64,000 bases of DNA from JAVVPO01 sp036655715 (GTDB taxonomy: Bacteria > Bacillota > Clostridia > Lachnospirales > Cellulosilyticaceae). The notes beneath the pieces were generated by a model. It was not told the DNA's origin, made no database searches, and saw only the letters and a program-made list of their open reading frames with translations. Where the stretch lies: NCBI GenBank assembly GCA_036655715.1, contig JAVVPO010000002.1, forward strand, positions 26,491 to 90,490, in the 5' to 3' direction. Each line of letters begins with the position of its first letter. Position 1 is the first letter of the stretch. The position numbers and the translations under genes were made by a program. Below, one piece after another: positions 25,997 to 35,089 of this stretch.

Positions 25997-26015
25997 ATTA
26001 GATTAGAGGTGGGAT

Positions 26016-29000
26016 ATGTATCTAGATAAAGTAGAGATACATGGATTCAAATCATTTGGTGAGACAGTGAAACTTGAAATACCTCAAGGAATAACTGCTG
26101 TTATTGGGCCAAATGGAAGTGGGAAAAGCAATGTAGCAGATGCTATTAGATGGGTACTTGGAGAACAAAGTGCAAAGACACTACGTGGAACCAAAATGGA
26201 AGATATTATTTTTGCTGGAACTGAGAAGAGGAAACCCCTAGGTTATGCAGAAGTAGCTATTTATATTAAGAATGAAAATAGAAAATTACCTATAGATTAT
26301 AGTGATGTAGTAGTAAAAAGAAGAGTTTATCGCTCAGGAGAGAGTGAATACTTCTTAAATGGATCTACGTGTAGACTAAGAGACATACAAGAATTATTTA
26401 TGGATACAGGAGTAGGTAAAGAAGGTTATTCTATTATTGGACAAGGACAGATTGATAAAGTTTTAAGTTCAAAACCAGAAGATAGAAGAAGTTTGTTTGA
26501 AGAAGCTGCTGGTATCTATAAATTTAAGGTAAGAAGATTAGAAGCCGAACGTAAGCTAGATAAAGAACGAGAAAACATTCTCAGACTAAAAGATATTATT
26601 AGTGAAATAGAAAATAGAATTGAACCATTAAAAATTGAAGCAGAAAAAACAAGAGAGTATCTAAGTTTGAAAGATACTTTAAAAGAGATGGATATTAATA
26701 TATTCATTAAAGAAATAGGGCAAATAAAAATAGATATTAATAAAGTCCAAGAAGATATCGGTAATATAACAGGCCAGATTGAAGAAAATACAGTGGCTAG
26801 AGAGCGAGTAGGGAAAGAATATACCCAGTGGAAACATAAAAAAGATCAGATATTTTCTAGCATAGAATCGATTATTCATGCTATTTCGGACCTTGAAAAG
26901 AAGCAACAACAAAAATCTTCTGAAATACAAATTAATAATGAACGTATATTGAGTATCAAGACCTTAATTGTACAAATCGAGCAAGATAACAAGAAACAAG
27001 AACAAGATAATAAGGATATGCAAATTGAGTTACAAGTATTAAATTCTAAAAAAGTAGGATTAGAACTTGAAAAATCAACACAACAAGATATCTTGACGAA
27101 AGCAGAAAAGGGTTCATTAGAACTTAGAAATCAAATTCAGGAGTTAGAAAATAGCTTAGAGGACTCTAAAAAGCAACTTTATGATAAAGTAAGAGAAATT
27201 GACTTATTAAAGAATGAGTTAGATAAACAAGAAGCTATCGAAGATCAAATTGATTATAGAGACATGCAACTTAAAGAATCTATACAAAAATTAAATAGTG
27301 AAGTACAGCATCAAGAAACAAATCTTAGAGTACTCCAGAAGAAACAAGAGGAAAACACTAAGCAGCTAAGTGATGTAGAAGAAGATTTTAGACAAGTAGA
27401 TCAAACTAAAATGAGTCTAGAAGCAGAAAACTCCAACAAGTGTAGAGAGCGAGATGCGCTTTCACATAACATAGCACAAGCTAAAAGGCAGATTAGTTGG
27501 CTTGAGCAAATTAAGAATGATTATGAAGGCTATTACCATAGTGTCAAACAAGTCTTAGGTCTGAAAAAACAAAGTCCTAGTGAATGGCAAGGGATAATAG
27601 GTATTGTGGCGGATTTATTAGAAGTGCCAGAGAAATATGAGATAGCTATTGTTACGGCCTTAGGTGGAGCTATGCAAAATATAGTAACAGAATCAGAAAA
27701 AGATGCTAAACAAATGATTGCTACTATGAAGCGAAAAGGTATTTCAAGAGTAACATTTTTACCACAAGATACGATTCAAACTTATGCAGGGATTAAAGAT
27801 TTAGCAAGTCTAAAGGGCCAAGAAGGTTTCCTTGGCTTAGCTAGTGAACTGATAAAATTCGAATCAAAGTATGCTAACATAGTTGATTTTTTGCTCGGTA
27901 AGATACTTATAGTAGATACAATTGATCATGCATCGATGATTGCAAGAAAATATAACTATAGATATAAGATAGTTACCTTAGATGGAGAAGTATTTAATGC
28001 TGGAGGATCTTTGAGTGGGGGAAGTAGTAAAAACAATAAAAACAATATTTTCTCTAGAACAAGAGAGCTCAAAGAACTTAAAGAAGAGCACCAAGGTTAT
28101 TTACAAAACCATGAAGAACTTGAAAAGCAAATTGCACAACTTAAAATAGATGTAGAAAGCACTCTAGCCCAGTGGGATAGCTTGACCAAAAACATTCAAG
28201 AGTTAGAAGAAAAGCGAAGAGAGTTAATCTTACAAACGAGTAAGGGAACAGATAGCTTGAAGCTAACGAAAGAAAGTCAACTGCAATTAGTAGCAGAAAA
28301 AAATAAGCTAGAAGAGCTTAAAGAAAATCTTAATAATGATAGAGATAAAGCAACAAAACAGCTAGAAGAATTAGAAAATAATGTAGATGATGATAAAGAT
28401 GCGGTAACTGATTTAGAAAAGCAAATTAACGGGCTTAAGCATTCTCACGAAAAGCTAGGTCATGAACTGACAGAAAAGAAGATAGCACTATCCTATACAA
28501 CACAAAATATAACTTACGTTATAGAACAAATACAAAGTATAGAAAAAAATATTGAGAATACAAAAGAACAAAATACAAGTATTGTTACACGAAAAGAAGA
28601 GCTGCTGTTAGATAAAGAAAAGATTGAAAATAATATCTTACTACTTCAAAAGCAGATTGAAGAATTAGAACAAAAAATAATTGAATCTAATGCATTAAAG
28701 GTTAAATGTGAGCAAGATAGAGAGCAGTTAGATATTGAAGAAGAAAAGATTCAAGAAAGATTAGATAATGTGACAGAAACATTATCTAATCTAAGACAAG
28801 AGAGTTTTAGATTAGATAATAGAAAAGAAATTTTAGATCTTGAGAAGCAAAAGCAAAGCGATAATATATGGGAACAATATGAACTGACTTATGGTGGATG
28901 CTTGTTGTTTAGAAAAGAACTAGGCAATTTACAAGAGATGAAAAGAGAAGTAGAAAAAATTAGAGCCAAAATCAAAGTAATTGGGAGCGTTAATGTTAAT

Positions 29001-29606
29001 GCAATCGAGCAATTTGAAGAGGCTAGTCAAAGATATGAATTCCTTAATGCACAAAAGACAGATGTAGAAAAAGCAGAGGGAACTTTAGTAGAACTTATTG
29101 ACCGTTTAACAGAGCAAATGTATGCTATATTTAGGGAGCAATTCACAAGCATTGCTGCAAACTTTAGTGAAGTATTTAAGGAGCTATTTGGAGGAGGGAC
29201 AGCCTTCTTACAATTAACAGATGAAGATAACATCTTAGAATCAGGTATAGAGATTATTGCTAAACCACCAGGTAAGAAATTGCAGAATATGACTTTGTTA
29301 TCAGGGGGAGAAAGAACGCTTACAGCAATTGCTTTAGTGTTTGGTATCCTGAAATTAAAGCCATCACCATTCTGTGTACTGGATGAGATTGAGGCCGCAC
29401 TAGATGATGCCAATGTTATTCGTTTTGCTGAGTACTTAAATAGCCTATCACAAGAAACGCAGTTTATTGTGATTACCCATAGAAAAGGCACTATGGAAAG
29501 AGCAGACACGTTGTATGGGGTAACTATGCAAGAGCGAGGAATCTCTAAAGTGCTTTCTATCAAATTAGAAGATGCAACAGAGTACTTAGACAAAAAATCA
29601 AGCTAG
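26016..29606 (+). CDS. smc: Chromosome segregation ATPase SMC
   Basis: SMC forms the condensin-like complex with ScpA and ScpB that organises the chromosome. The 1196-residue protein has the full architecture: N-terminal Walker A GPNGSGKSN (31-39), coiled coil, hinge at about residues 520-670, second coiled coil, ABC signature LSGGERTLTA near 1095 and Walker B CVLDEIEAALDD near 1125. The frame is unbroken. ftsY follows after 11 bases. The scpAB genes are not in this window. Confidence 0.98.
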   Translation: MYLDKVEIHGFKSFGETVKLEIPQGITAVIGPNGSGKSNVADAIRWVLGEQSAKTLRGTKMEDIIFAGTEKRKPLGYAEVAIYIKNENRKLPIDYSDVVVKRRVYRSGESEYFLNGSTCRLRDIQELFMDTGVGKEGYSIIGQGQIDKVLSSKPEDRRSLFEEAAGIYKFKVRRLEAERKLDKERENILRLKDIISEIENRIEPLKIEAEKTREYLSLKDTLKEMDINIFIKEIGQIKIDINKVQEDIGNITGQIEENTVARERVGKEYTQWKHKKDQIFSSIESIIHAISDLEKKQQQKSSEIQINNERILSIKTLIVQIEQDNKKQEQDNKDMQIELQVLNSKKVGLELEKSTQQDILTKAEKGSLELRNQIQELENSLEDSKKQLYDKVREIDLLKNELDKQEAIEDQIDYRDMQLKESIQKLNSEVQHQETNLRVLQKKQEENTKQLSDVEEDFRQVDQTKMSLEAENSNKCRERDALSHNIAQAKRQISWLEQIKNDYEGYYHSVKQVLGLKKQSPSEWQGIIGIVADLLEVPEKYEIAIVTALGGAMQNIVTESEKDAKQMIATMKRKGISRVTFLPQDTIQTYAGIKDLASLKGQEGFLGLASELIKFESKYANIVDFLLGKILIVDTIDHASMIARKYNYRYKIVTLDGEVFNAGGSLSGGSSKNNKNNIFSRTRELKELKEEHQGYLQNHEELEKQIAQLKIDVESTLAQWDSLTKNIQELEEKRRELILQTSKGTDSLKLTKESQLQLVAEKNKLEELKENLNNDRDKATKQLEELENNVDDDKDAVTDLEKQINGLKHSHEKLGHELTEKKIALSYTTQNITYVIEQIQSIEKNIENTKEQNTSIVTRKEELLLDKEKIENNILLLQKQIEELEQKIIESNALKVKCEQDREQLDIEEEKIQERLDNVTETLSNLRQESFRLDNRKEILDLEKQKQSDNIWEQYELTYGGCLLFRKELGNLQEMKREVEKIRAKIKVIGSVNVNAIEQFEEASQRYEFLNAQKTDVEKAEGTLVELIDRLTEQMYAIFREQFTSIAANFSEVFKELFGGGTAFLQLTDEDNILESGIEIIAKPPGKKLQNMTLLSGGERTLTAIALVFGILKLKPSPFCVLDEIEAALDDANVIRFAEYLNSLSQETQFIVITHRKGTMERADTLYGVTMQERGISKVLSIKLEDATEYLDKKSS

Positions 29607-29617
29607 GGAGGAAGAGT

Positions 29618-30832
29618 ATGTCATTTTTTAAAAGACTATTTGGAAAAAAAGAAGAACCTAAGAAAGAGGTTGTTTTAGAAGGACAACTTGATAATGTTGG
29701 ACAAGAAGAATTAGAAGAATTAGAAGAAGTTAAAGAAGTTATAGAAGAGGCTATCCAAGAACAAGTAGAAGAAGTTATAGAAGAGATTGTTCAAGAACAA
29801 GTAGAAGAAGTTATAGAAGAGATTGTTCAAAAAAAGGTAAAAGAAGAGATAGCACATGGTGAGGAACCTCTAACAGAACAGGCAGAAATGCAAGAAGAGG
29901 TTAAGCCTAAGAAAAAAGGACTATTTAATAAACTCTTTAGTGGGTTAGCTAAAACACGTGATAACATATTAGGTAGTGTAGATGAGGTTCTAAAGAACTT
30001 TAAAAAGATTGATGAAGATTTATATGAAGAGCTAGAAGAAGCACTTATTATGGCTGATTTTGGTGTGGAAACGACCAGGACTATGATGGAAGAGTTAAAA
30101 AGCCTGGTAAAAGAAAGAAAAATTATAGAGCCAAGCGAACTAAAAACTACGCTACAAGAAATTATTACGAATATCTTAACAGCGCATGTGACAGCACCTA
30201 TTATTGATGAAACAAAACCTAATGTAATTCTGGTTATTGGAGTTAATGGGGTAGGAAAGACAACCACTATAGGTAAATTAGCCCATCAGTTAGAGATGAG
30301 CAATAAAAAAGTTGTACTTGCAGCAGCAGATACTTTTAGAGCGGCAGCTATAGAGCAATTACAGATTTGGGCAGATAGAGCCAAAGTAGATCTTATTAAA
30401 CATGAAGAAGGATCAGATCCTGCATCAGTTGTTTATGATGGTATTAGAGGCGCTAAGGCTAGAAAAGCAGATGTACTTATTTGTGATACAGCAGGACGCT
30501 TGCAAAATAAAGCTAATCTTATGAAAGAACTAGAAAAAATCTCAAGGATTATAGAAAGAGAATATCCAGAAGCGCATAAAGAAGTGCTTATCGTACTTGA
30601 TGCAACAACTGGGCAAAATGCTATTTCACAAGTGAAAGTTTTTAAAGAAGCTGCAAAAGTAGATGGCATCATACTGACTAAGCTAGATGGAACTGCTAAA
30701 GGTGGAGCTATTGTAGGGATATGTGCAAGCATGCAAGTGCCAGTTAAATATATTGGTGTTGGTGAAAAAATAGAGGATTTACAAGTGTTTGATCCACAAA
30801 GTTTTGCTAGAGCTTTATTCCACGTAGAATAA
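29618..30832 (+). CDS. ftsY: Signal recognition particle receptor FtsY
   Basis: FtsY is the SRP receptor GTPase that delivers ribosome-nascent chain complexes to the membrane. The 404-residue protein has an acidic N-terminal region of about 100 residues, rich in Glu and Val, then the NG domain with P-loop GVNGVGKTTT (about 207-216), DTFRAAA, DTAGRLQNK and TKLDGTAKGG. The acidic region contains an exact 36-bp tandem duplication. The order smc-ftsY-ylxM-ffh places both SRP GTPases together. Confidence 0.97.
   Translation: MSFFKRLFGKKEEPKKEVVLEGQLDNVGQEELEELEEVKEVIEEAIQEQVEEVIEEIVQEQVEEVIEEIVQKKVKEEIAHGEEPLTEQAEMQEEVKPKKKGLFNKLFSGLAKTRDNILGSVDEVLKNFKKIDEDLYEELEEALIMADFGVETTRTMMEELKSLVKERKIIEPSELKTTLQEIITNILTAHVTAPIIDETKPNVILVIGVNGVGKTTTIGKLAHQLEMSNKKVVLAAADTFRAAAIEQLQIWADRAKVDLIKHEEGSDPASVVYDGIRGAKARKADVLICDTAGRLQNKANLMKELEKISRIIEREYPEAHKEVLIVLDATTGQNAISQVKVFKEAAKVDGIILTKLDGTAKGGAIVGICASMQVPVKYIGVGEKIEDLQVFDPQSFARALFHVE
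29756..29827 (+). repeat. Exact 36-bp tandem duplication inside ftsY
   Basis: Two identical 36-bp units, 29756-29791 and 29792-29827, encode QEQVEEVIEEIV twice in the acidic N-terminal region. Degenerate partial copies flank them on both sides. Because the unit is a multiple of three, the frame is kept. Confidence 0.95.
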
Positions 30833-30840
30833 AATAGTAG

Positions 30841-30869
30841 TTGACAAAAGAAGCTTTTTTTATTATAAT
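30841..30869 (+). promoter_or_regulatory. Consensus promoter of ylxM-ffh
   Basis: TTGACA (30841-30846) and TATAAT (30864-30869) are exactly 17 bp apart. The promoter starts 8 bases after the ftsY stop and lies 43 bases before the ylxM ATG. Confidence 0.9.
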
Positions 30870-30912
30870 TCATGTGTAAAGTAAAAAGGGCTGACAGCAG
30901 TCGGGGTGATAT

Positions 30913-31266
30913 ATGGAAAAGTTTGTAGAGATAACATATTTATTTGATTTTTATCAAGAACTGCTTACAGAAAAGCAAAGAGAATTGATAACCGAATATT
31001 ATTTTAATGATTTATCTCTTGGAGAACTTGCAACCATGTATAACATCAGTAGGCAGAGCATTTTTGATACAATAAAGAAAGCACAGCAAAAGCTTATAGA
31101 CTATGAAAACAAACTTCAATTGTGGGAAAAATACAAAAAGCAAGAAGAAGTACTTGTTAGGTTAACAGTAGTACTTGTAGATGCAGAAAAATCACTAGAT
31201 GATAATGGAAAGCAGTATATATCATCTATTAAGGAATTAATAGATGCACTAACAAGTGAAATGTAG
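30913..31266 (+). CDS. ylxM: SRP-associated helix-turn-helix protein YlxM
   Basis: YlxM-family proteins are small sigma-factor-like helix-turn-helix proteins that accompany ffh and, in streptococci, bind SRP components. The 117-residue sequence has YYFNDLSLGELATMYNISRQ in its helix-turn-helix (roughly residues 30-52), followed by SIFDTIKKAQQKL. It is preceded by a consensus promoter and lies 12 bp before ffh. A transcription-factor role is possible from the fold but is not implied by its context. Confidence 0.9.
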   Translation: MEKFVEITYLFDFYQELLTEKQRELITEYYFNDLSLGELATMYNISRQSIFDTIKKAQQKLIDYENKLQLWEKYKKQEEVLVRLTVVLVDAEKSLDDNGKQYISSIKELIDALTSEM

Positions 31267-31278
31267 GAGGATGTTAGC

Positions 31279-32613
31279 GTGGCCTTTGATCAATTATCAA
31301 CCAAATTACAAGATGTATTTAAACAATTAAAAAGCAAGGGTAAACTTACAGATAAAGATGTTAAAGTTGCTTTAAGAGAGGTAAAACTTGCCCTTCTAGA
31401 AGCAGATGTTAACTTCAAAGTAGTTAAGACCTTTATTAAGAGTATAGAAGCACGTGCAGTAGGTGGAGAAGTTTTAGAGAGTCTTACACCGGGACAACAA
31501 GTGATTAAGATAGTAAATGAAGAACTTGTAAGTCTTATGGGCGAAACTCAAAGCAAGATTACATTTGCAAGTAAAGGGATTACAGCAATTATGATGGTAG
31601 GTCTGCAAGGTGCAGGTAAGACAACCACTAGTGGAAAGCTTGCAGCACTCATTAAGTCACAAGGTAAAAGACCTTTATTAGTAGGGTGTGACGTTTATAG
31701 ACCAGCAGCTATAGAACAATTACAAAAAGTAGGCAAGCAAGTTAATATACCAGTGTTTTCACTCGGGGTTGATCATGATCCTGTAGAAATAGCAAAAGCC
31801 GGAATGGATCATGCTAAAGAAAACAATTATGACGTAGTATTAATAGATACTGCAGGTAGACTTCATATAGATGAGGTGCTTATGGACGAGCTTAAATTTA
31901 TTAAGCGCGATGTAAAGCCTCAAGAGATACTATTAGTAGTAGATGCAATGACAGGACAAGATGCAGTAAATGTAGCAGAATCCTTTAATGAAGCATTAGG
32001 CATAGATGGGGTTATCATGACCAAGTTAGATGGTGATAACAGAGGTGGTGCTGCATTATCAGTAAAAGCAGTAACCAATAAACCTATCAAATATGCAGGT
32101 ATGGGTGAGAAGTTAAGTGATTTAGAAGTATTCCATCCAGAACGTATGGCATCACGTATACTCGGTATGGGTGATGTATTGACTTTGATTGAAAAGGCCC
32201 AACAAAATATTGATGAGAACAAGGCTAAAGAGCTAGAAGCAAAACTTAGAAAAGCAGAGTTTAACTTTGAAGACTTTTTAGATCAAATGACTCAAGTTAA
32301 AAATATGGGACCACTTCAACAAGTTTTAGGTATGATACCAGGTATGAATACTGCAAAACTAGGAGATATCAATATAGATGATAAACAGCTGGCTCATATA
32401 GAGGCAATTATATTATCTATGACAAAAGAAGAAAGACTTAATCCTAGTCTAATCAACATGTCACGTAAAAAACGTATTGCAAAAGGTGCAGGACGTGATA
32501 TACAAGAAGTCAATAGGCTTATTAAACAATTTGAGCAAATGCAGACAATGATGAAGCAGTTTTCAGGTATGATGAAGGGCAAAAAAGGTAAAGTAAAATT
32601 TCCTTTTATGTAA
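31279..32613 (+). CDS. ffh: Signal recognition particle protein Ffh
   Basis: Ffh binds signal peptides and the SRP RNA. The NG GTPase domain shows GLQGAGKTTT (about 107-116), DVYRPAAIEQL, DTAGRLH and TKLDGDNRGG. The methionine-rich M domain follows, with QFEQMQTMMKQFSGMM near the end. It has 444 residues and starts with GTG at 31279 after GTAGGAGGATG. No SRP RNA gene was recognised in this window. Confidence 0.97.
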   Translation: MAFDQLSTKLQDVFKQLKSKGKLTDKDVKVALREVKLALLEADVNFKVVKTFIKSIEARAVGGEVLESLTPGQQVIKIVNEELVSLMGETQSKITFASKGITAIMMVGLQGAGKTTTSGKLAALIKSQGKRPLLVGCDVYRPAAIEQLQKVGKQVNIPVFSLGVDHDPVEIAKAGMDHAKENNYDVVLIDTAGRLHIDEVLMDELKFIKRDVKPQEILLVVDAMTGQDAVNVAESFNEALGIDGVIMTKLDGDNRGGAALSVKAVTNKPIKYAGMGEKLSDLEVFHPERMASRILGMGDVLTLIEKAQQNIDENKAKELEAKLRKAEFNFEDFLDQMTQVKNMGPLQQVLGMIPGMNTAKLGDINIDDKQLAHIEAIILSMTKEERLNPSLINMSRKKRIAKGAGRDIQEVNRLIKQFEQMQTMMKQFSGMMKGKKGKVKFPFM

Positions 32614-32648
32614 ATAAATATTAATAAATAATCTAAGAGGTGACTAAA

Positions 32649-32894
32649 ATGGCAGTTAAAATTCGTTTAAAAAGAATGGGAGCTAAAAAAACTCCTTTCT
32701 ACAGAATAGTAGTAGCAGATTCACGTTCTCCAAGAGACGGGCGTTTCATTGAAGAAGTAGGATACTTCAATCCTTGTTCAGAGCCAAATGAATTAAGTAT
32801 CAACAAAGAAGCTGTTGAAAAATGGTTAGCAACAGGTGCTCAACCAACTGATACAGTAAAAACTTTAATCAAAAGATCTGGTATTCAAGCTTAA
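32649..32894 (+). CDS. rpsP: 30S ribosomal protein S16
   Basis: S16 is an early-assembling small-subunit protein. The 81-residue sequence has the family start MAVKIRLKRMGAKKTPFYRI and the segment RFIEEVGYFNP. The frame is open to a GTG at 32640, but this lies in the GAGGTG ribosome site, so the ATG at 32649 is the start. The order ffh-rpsP-khpA-rimM-trmD-rplS is the conserved ribosome-assembly block. Confidence 0.97.
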   Translation: MAVKIRLKRMGAKKTPFYRIVVADSRSPRDGRFIEEVGYFNPCSEPNELSINKEAVEKWLATGAQPTDTVKTLIKRSGIQA

Positions 32895-32918
32895 TTAATA
32901 TCAAATTGGAGGGACCCG

Positions 32919-33149
32919 ATGAAAAATTTAGTAGAGGTAATAGCTAGAGAATTAGTGGATTACCCAGAGCAAGTTTCTGTATCACAAAGAGAAGATGATC
33001 AGACAATTATTATAGAGCTAAAAGTAGCCCCAGAAGATATGGGGAAAATCATCGGAAAGCAAGGACGAATAGCTAAGGCAATTCGTAGTATAGTAAAATC
33101 AGCTAGTGCAACTTCTTCTAAGAAAGTTGTAGTAGAGATTATGCAATAG
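32919..33149 (+). CDS. khpA: KH-domain RNA-binding protein KhpA (YlqC)
   Basis: KhpA is a single-KH-domain protein which in streptococci works with KhpB in RNA binding and control of cell elongation. The 76-residue protein carries the KH GxxG loop in GKIIGKQGRIAKAIRSIV (about residues 48-65). A GGAGGG ribosome site precedes the ATG. Its stop codon lies within the left arm of the terminator that follows. Confidence 0.94.
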   Translation: MKNLVEVIARELVDYPEQVSVSQREDDQTIIIELKVAPEDMGKIIGKQGRIAKAIRSIVKSASATSSKKVVVEIMQ

Positions 33150-33176
33150 GTTAGGGATTTCCTAACCTATTTTTCT
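33146..33176 (+). terminator. Terminator overlapping the khpA stop codon
   Basis: A 10-bp stem (33146-33155 with 33161-33170), a GATTT loop and a T run. The TAG stop (33147-33149) is part of the stem. The next 154 bases up to rimM hold no convincing promoter; TTTAATAGTT occurs twice there (33241 and 33266). Confidence 0.85.
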
Positions 33177-33330
33177 ATATTTAGAAGTAGATAGGTCTAG
33201 GCTTATGACCTTAAAGATAGTAGACATACTATTACTTTATTTTAATAGTTTTATTATCTAAGGGGTTTAATAGTTATAGACTTTTTAAATAATAAAATTA
33301 ATGAATACTAAATAAAAGGATGGGTAAGTA

Positions 33331-33840
33331 ATGGAAGCAATGTTTACAATAGGAAAAATAGTTAATACACATGGTGTAAAAGGAGAAATGAGAATACTCC
33401 CAAGCACAGATGATATCAAGAGATTTGAAAAATTAAAAGAAGTAACAGTTATTAATCGTGAAGAAAAAGTTTATGAGATTGTGGGTATTAGATATCATAA
33501 AAACTTTGTATTATTAAGATTTAAAGGGATTGATACTTTAGATGCTGCTGAGCTTCTAAAAAATGCTACAATCAAAATAAGTCGTAAAGATAGCTTACCT
33601 TTAAATGAAGATGAATACTATATTAGTGACTTGTATGATATGAAAGTTATGACTGAAGAAGGCAGAGAGCTAGGAGAAATAAAAGATATATTATACACCG
33701 GTAGTAGTAATGACGTTTATGTAGTATTTAACAAAGAAACCAATAAGGAAATTCTTATTCCTGCCATTAAACAATGTATTAAAAAGGTAGATGTAAGTGC
33801 TAACCAGATGACGGTACACTTATTAGAAGGATTAGAGTAA
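33331..33840 (+). CDS. rimM: Ribosome maturation factor RimM
   Basis: RimM helps assemble the 30S head around S19 and 16S helix 33. The 169-residue protein has the N-terminal RimM domain (FTIGKIVNTHGVKGEMRI) and the C-terminal PRC barrel (EYYISDLYDMKVMTEEGRELG and PAIKQCIKKVD). The first ATG is taken because it has an AAAGGATGGG site; a second ATG lies three codons later. The stop shares one base with the trmD start. Confidence 0.95.
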   Translation: MEAMFTIGKIVNTHGVKGEMRILPSTDDIKRFEKLKEVTVINREEKVYEIVGIRYHKNFVLLRFKGIDTLDAAELLKNATIKISRKDSLPLNEDEYYISDLYDMKVMTEEGRELGEIKDILYTGSSNDVYVVFNKETNKEILIPAIKQCIKKVDVSANQMTVHLLEGLE

Positions 33841-34589
33841 TGATGAAAATAACAATAATGACATTATTTACAGAGATGATAGATAATGTCATTAATTATA
33901 GTATCATGGGACGTGCAAAAAAAAATGAGTTAGTAGATATTACTTCTATTGATATCAGAACGTTTTCAAATAATAAGCATAATCAAGTAGATGACTACCC
34001 TTATGGTGGAGGTGCTGGAATGCTAATGATGGCACCACCTATATATGATTGTTATCAACATATTAAAGCACAATCAGGGGATAAGCCTCAGCGAGTAGTC
34101 TATATGACGCCGCAAGGGAAGCCTTGGAATCAAGAGATGGCAGAAGAGTTTTCTAAAGAAGAAAATATTATACTTCTTTGTGGTCATTATGAAGGTATAG
34201 ATCAAAGAATTATTGATGAAATAGTTACAGATGAAGTATCTATAGGTGACTATGTATTAACGGGTGGAGAACTACCTGCTTTAATAGTGGCGGATAGTAT
34301 TGTTAGATTACTACCAGGCGTATTAGGGAAGCAAGAATCTTTTGAAGACGAAAGTTTTTCAGAGGGATTACTAGAGTATCCACAGTATACTAGACCCGCT
34401 GTGTTTTTAGATAGAATGGTACCAGAAGTGCTTACGTCAGGGAATCATAAAAAAATTGATGAATATAGAAGAGAGCAATCTCTGATTAATACATTTAATA
34501 AAAGGCCTGATTTGTTAAAAAAAGCCAAAATTACTGATAAAGAAAAAGGCTTTATACACGAATATGCAAAAACTCGTTGCAAATCATAA
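33840..34589 (+). CDS. trmD: tRNA (guanine(37)-N1)-methyltransferase TrmD
   Basis: TrmD makes 1-methylguanosine at position 37 of tRNAs, preventing frameshifting. It is a SPOUT enzyme; the sequence shows MTLFTEM at the start, DDYPYGGGAGM, CGHYEGIDQR and SIGDYVLTGGELPAL, which form the knotted SAM site. Its length of 249 residues is normal. The ATG at 33840 overlaps the rimM stop by one base; the ATG at 33843 is an equally good alternative. Confidence 0.97.
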   Translation: MMKITIMTLFTEMIDNVINYSIMGRAKKNELVDITSIDIRTFSNNKHNQVDDYPYGGGAGMLMMAPPIYDCYQHIKAQSGDKPQRVVYMTPQGKPWNQEMAEEFSKEENIILLCGHYEGIDQRIIDEIVTDEVSIGDYVLTGGELPALIVADSIVRLLPGVLGKQESFEDESFSEGLLEYPQYTRPAVFLDRMVPEVLTSGNHKKIDEYRREQSLINTFNKRPDLLKKAKITDKEKGFIHEYAKTRCKS

Positions 34590-34605
34590 GAAGACATGTT
34601 ATAAT
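34577..34605 (+). promoter_or_regulatory. Promoter of rplS inside the end of trmD
   Basis: TTGCAA (34577-34582) and TATAAT (34600-34605) are 17 bp apart. The -35 lies within the last codons of trmD; transcription would start at about 34611, at the base of the L19 leader stem. Confidence 0.85.
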
Positions 34606-34607
34606 CT

Positions 34608-34678
34608 TGAGGTGTTATTACGGGTGGTCCGCTGTCACAGTGTGTTAAGAACACCTCAGAAAAAAGGAGAATACAATA
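34608..34678 (+). ncRNA. Ribosomal protein L19 leader (candidate)
   Basis: A 9-bp closing stem, TGAGGTGTT (34608-34616) with AACACCTCA (34650-34658), encloses a conserved-looking loop with GGGTGGTCCGCTGTC. It sits between a good promoter and the rplS ribosome site AAAAGGAG. Such leaders in front of rplS are known in low-GC Gram-positives (the L19 leader family), where they are thought to mediate feedback by L19. The match to that family is recalled, not computed. Confidence 0.65.
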
Positions 34679-35026
34679 ATGAACGAAATTATCAGAGCAA
34701 TTGAAAATGAGCAATTAAAAGCAGAAGTAACACCTTTCAACGTAGGTGATACAGTACGCGTATACGCAAAAATTAAAGAGGGTCAAAGAGAACGTATTCA
34801 AATGTTCGAAGGGACTGTACTTAAAAGACAAAACGGTGGAGTTCGTGAAACATTCACAGTAAGAAGAGTTTCTTACGGTGTAGGTGTTGAAAAAACATGG
34901 CCAGTTCACTCACCAGTAATTGAAAAATTAGAAGTTATCCGTCATGGTAAAGTAAGACGTGCTAAACTAAACTACTTACGTGAGCGCGTAGGTAAAAACG
35001 CTAAAGTAAAAGAATTAATTAGGTAA
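34679..35026 (+). CDS. rplS: 50S ribosomal protein L19
   Basis: L19 lies at the interface of the two ribosomal subunits. The 115-residue protein contains FNVGDTVRVYAKIKEG, RIQMFEGTVLKRQ, ETFTVRRVSYGVGVEKTWP and the C-terminal RAKLNYLRERVGK. Codon use is that of a highly expressed gene. It has its own promoter, structured leader and terminator, so it can be regulated apart from trmD. Confidence 0.98.
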   Translation: MNEIIRAIENEQLKAEVTPFNVGDTVRVYAKIKEGQRERIQMFEGTVLKRQNGGVRETFTVRRVSYGVGVEKTWPVHSPVIEKLEVIRHGKVRRAKLNYLRERVGKNAKVKELIR

Positions 35027-35032
35027 TAAAAT

Positions 35033-35059
35033 AAAAAGGGACTTTTTAAGTCCCTTTTT
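35033..35059 (+). terminator. Terminator after rplS
   Basis: A 12-bp stem (35033-35044 with 35048-35059) with a TTT loop; the descending arm ends in TTTTT. It lies 6 bases after the rplS stop. Confidence 0.9.
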
Positions 35060-35089
35060 GTGTATAAAAATGAAAGGGGCTTGGGCTTA

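Noticed and set aside
29027..29593. A 188-codon open frame on the - strand over the 3' end of smc
   Set aside because: It lies opposite the SMC ATPase head, which is fully accounted for on the + strand; no start signals.
33177..33330. Riboswitch or promoter in the khpA-rimM gap
   Set aside because: Only a 10-bp direct repeat (TTTAATAGTT) and AT-rich sequence were found; no paired -35/-10 with proper spacing and no recognisable aptamer.
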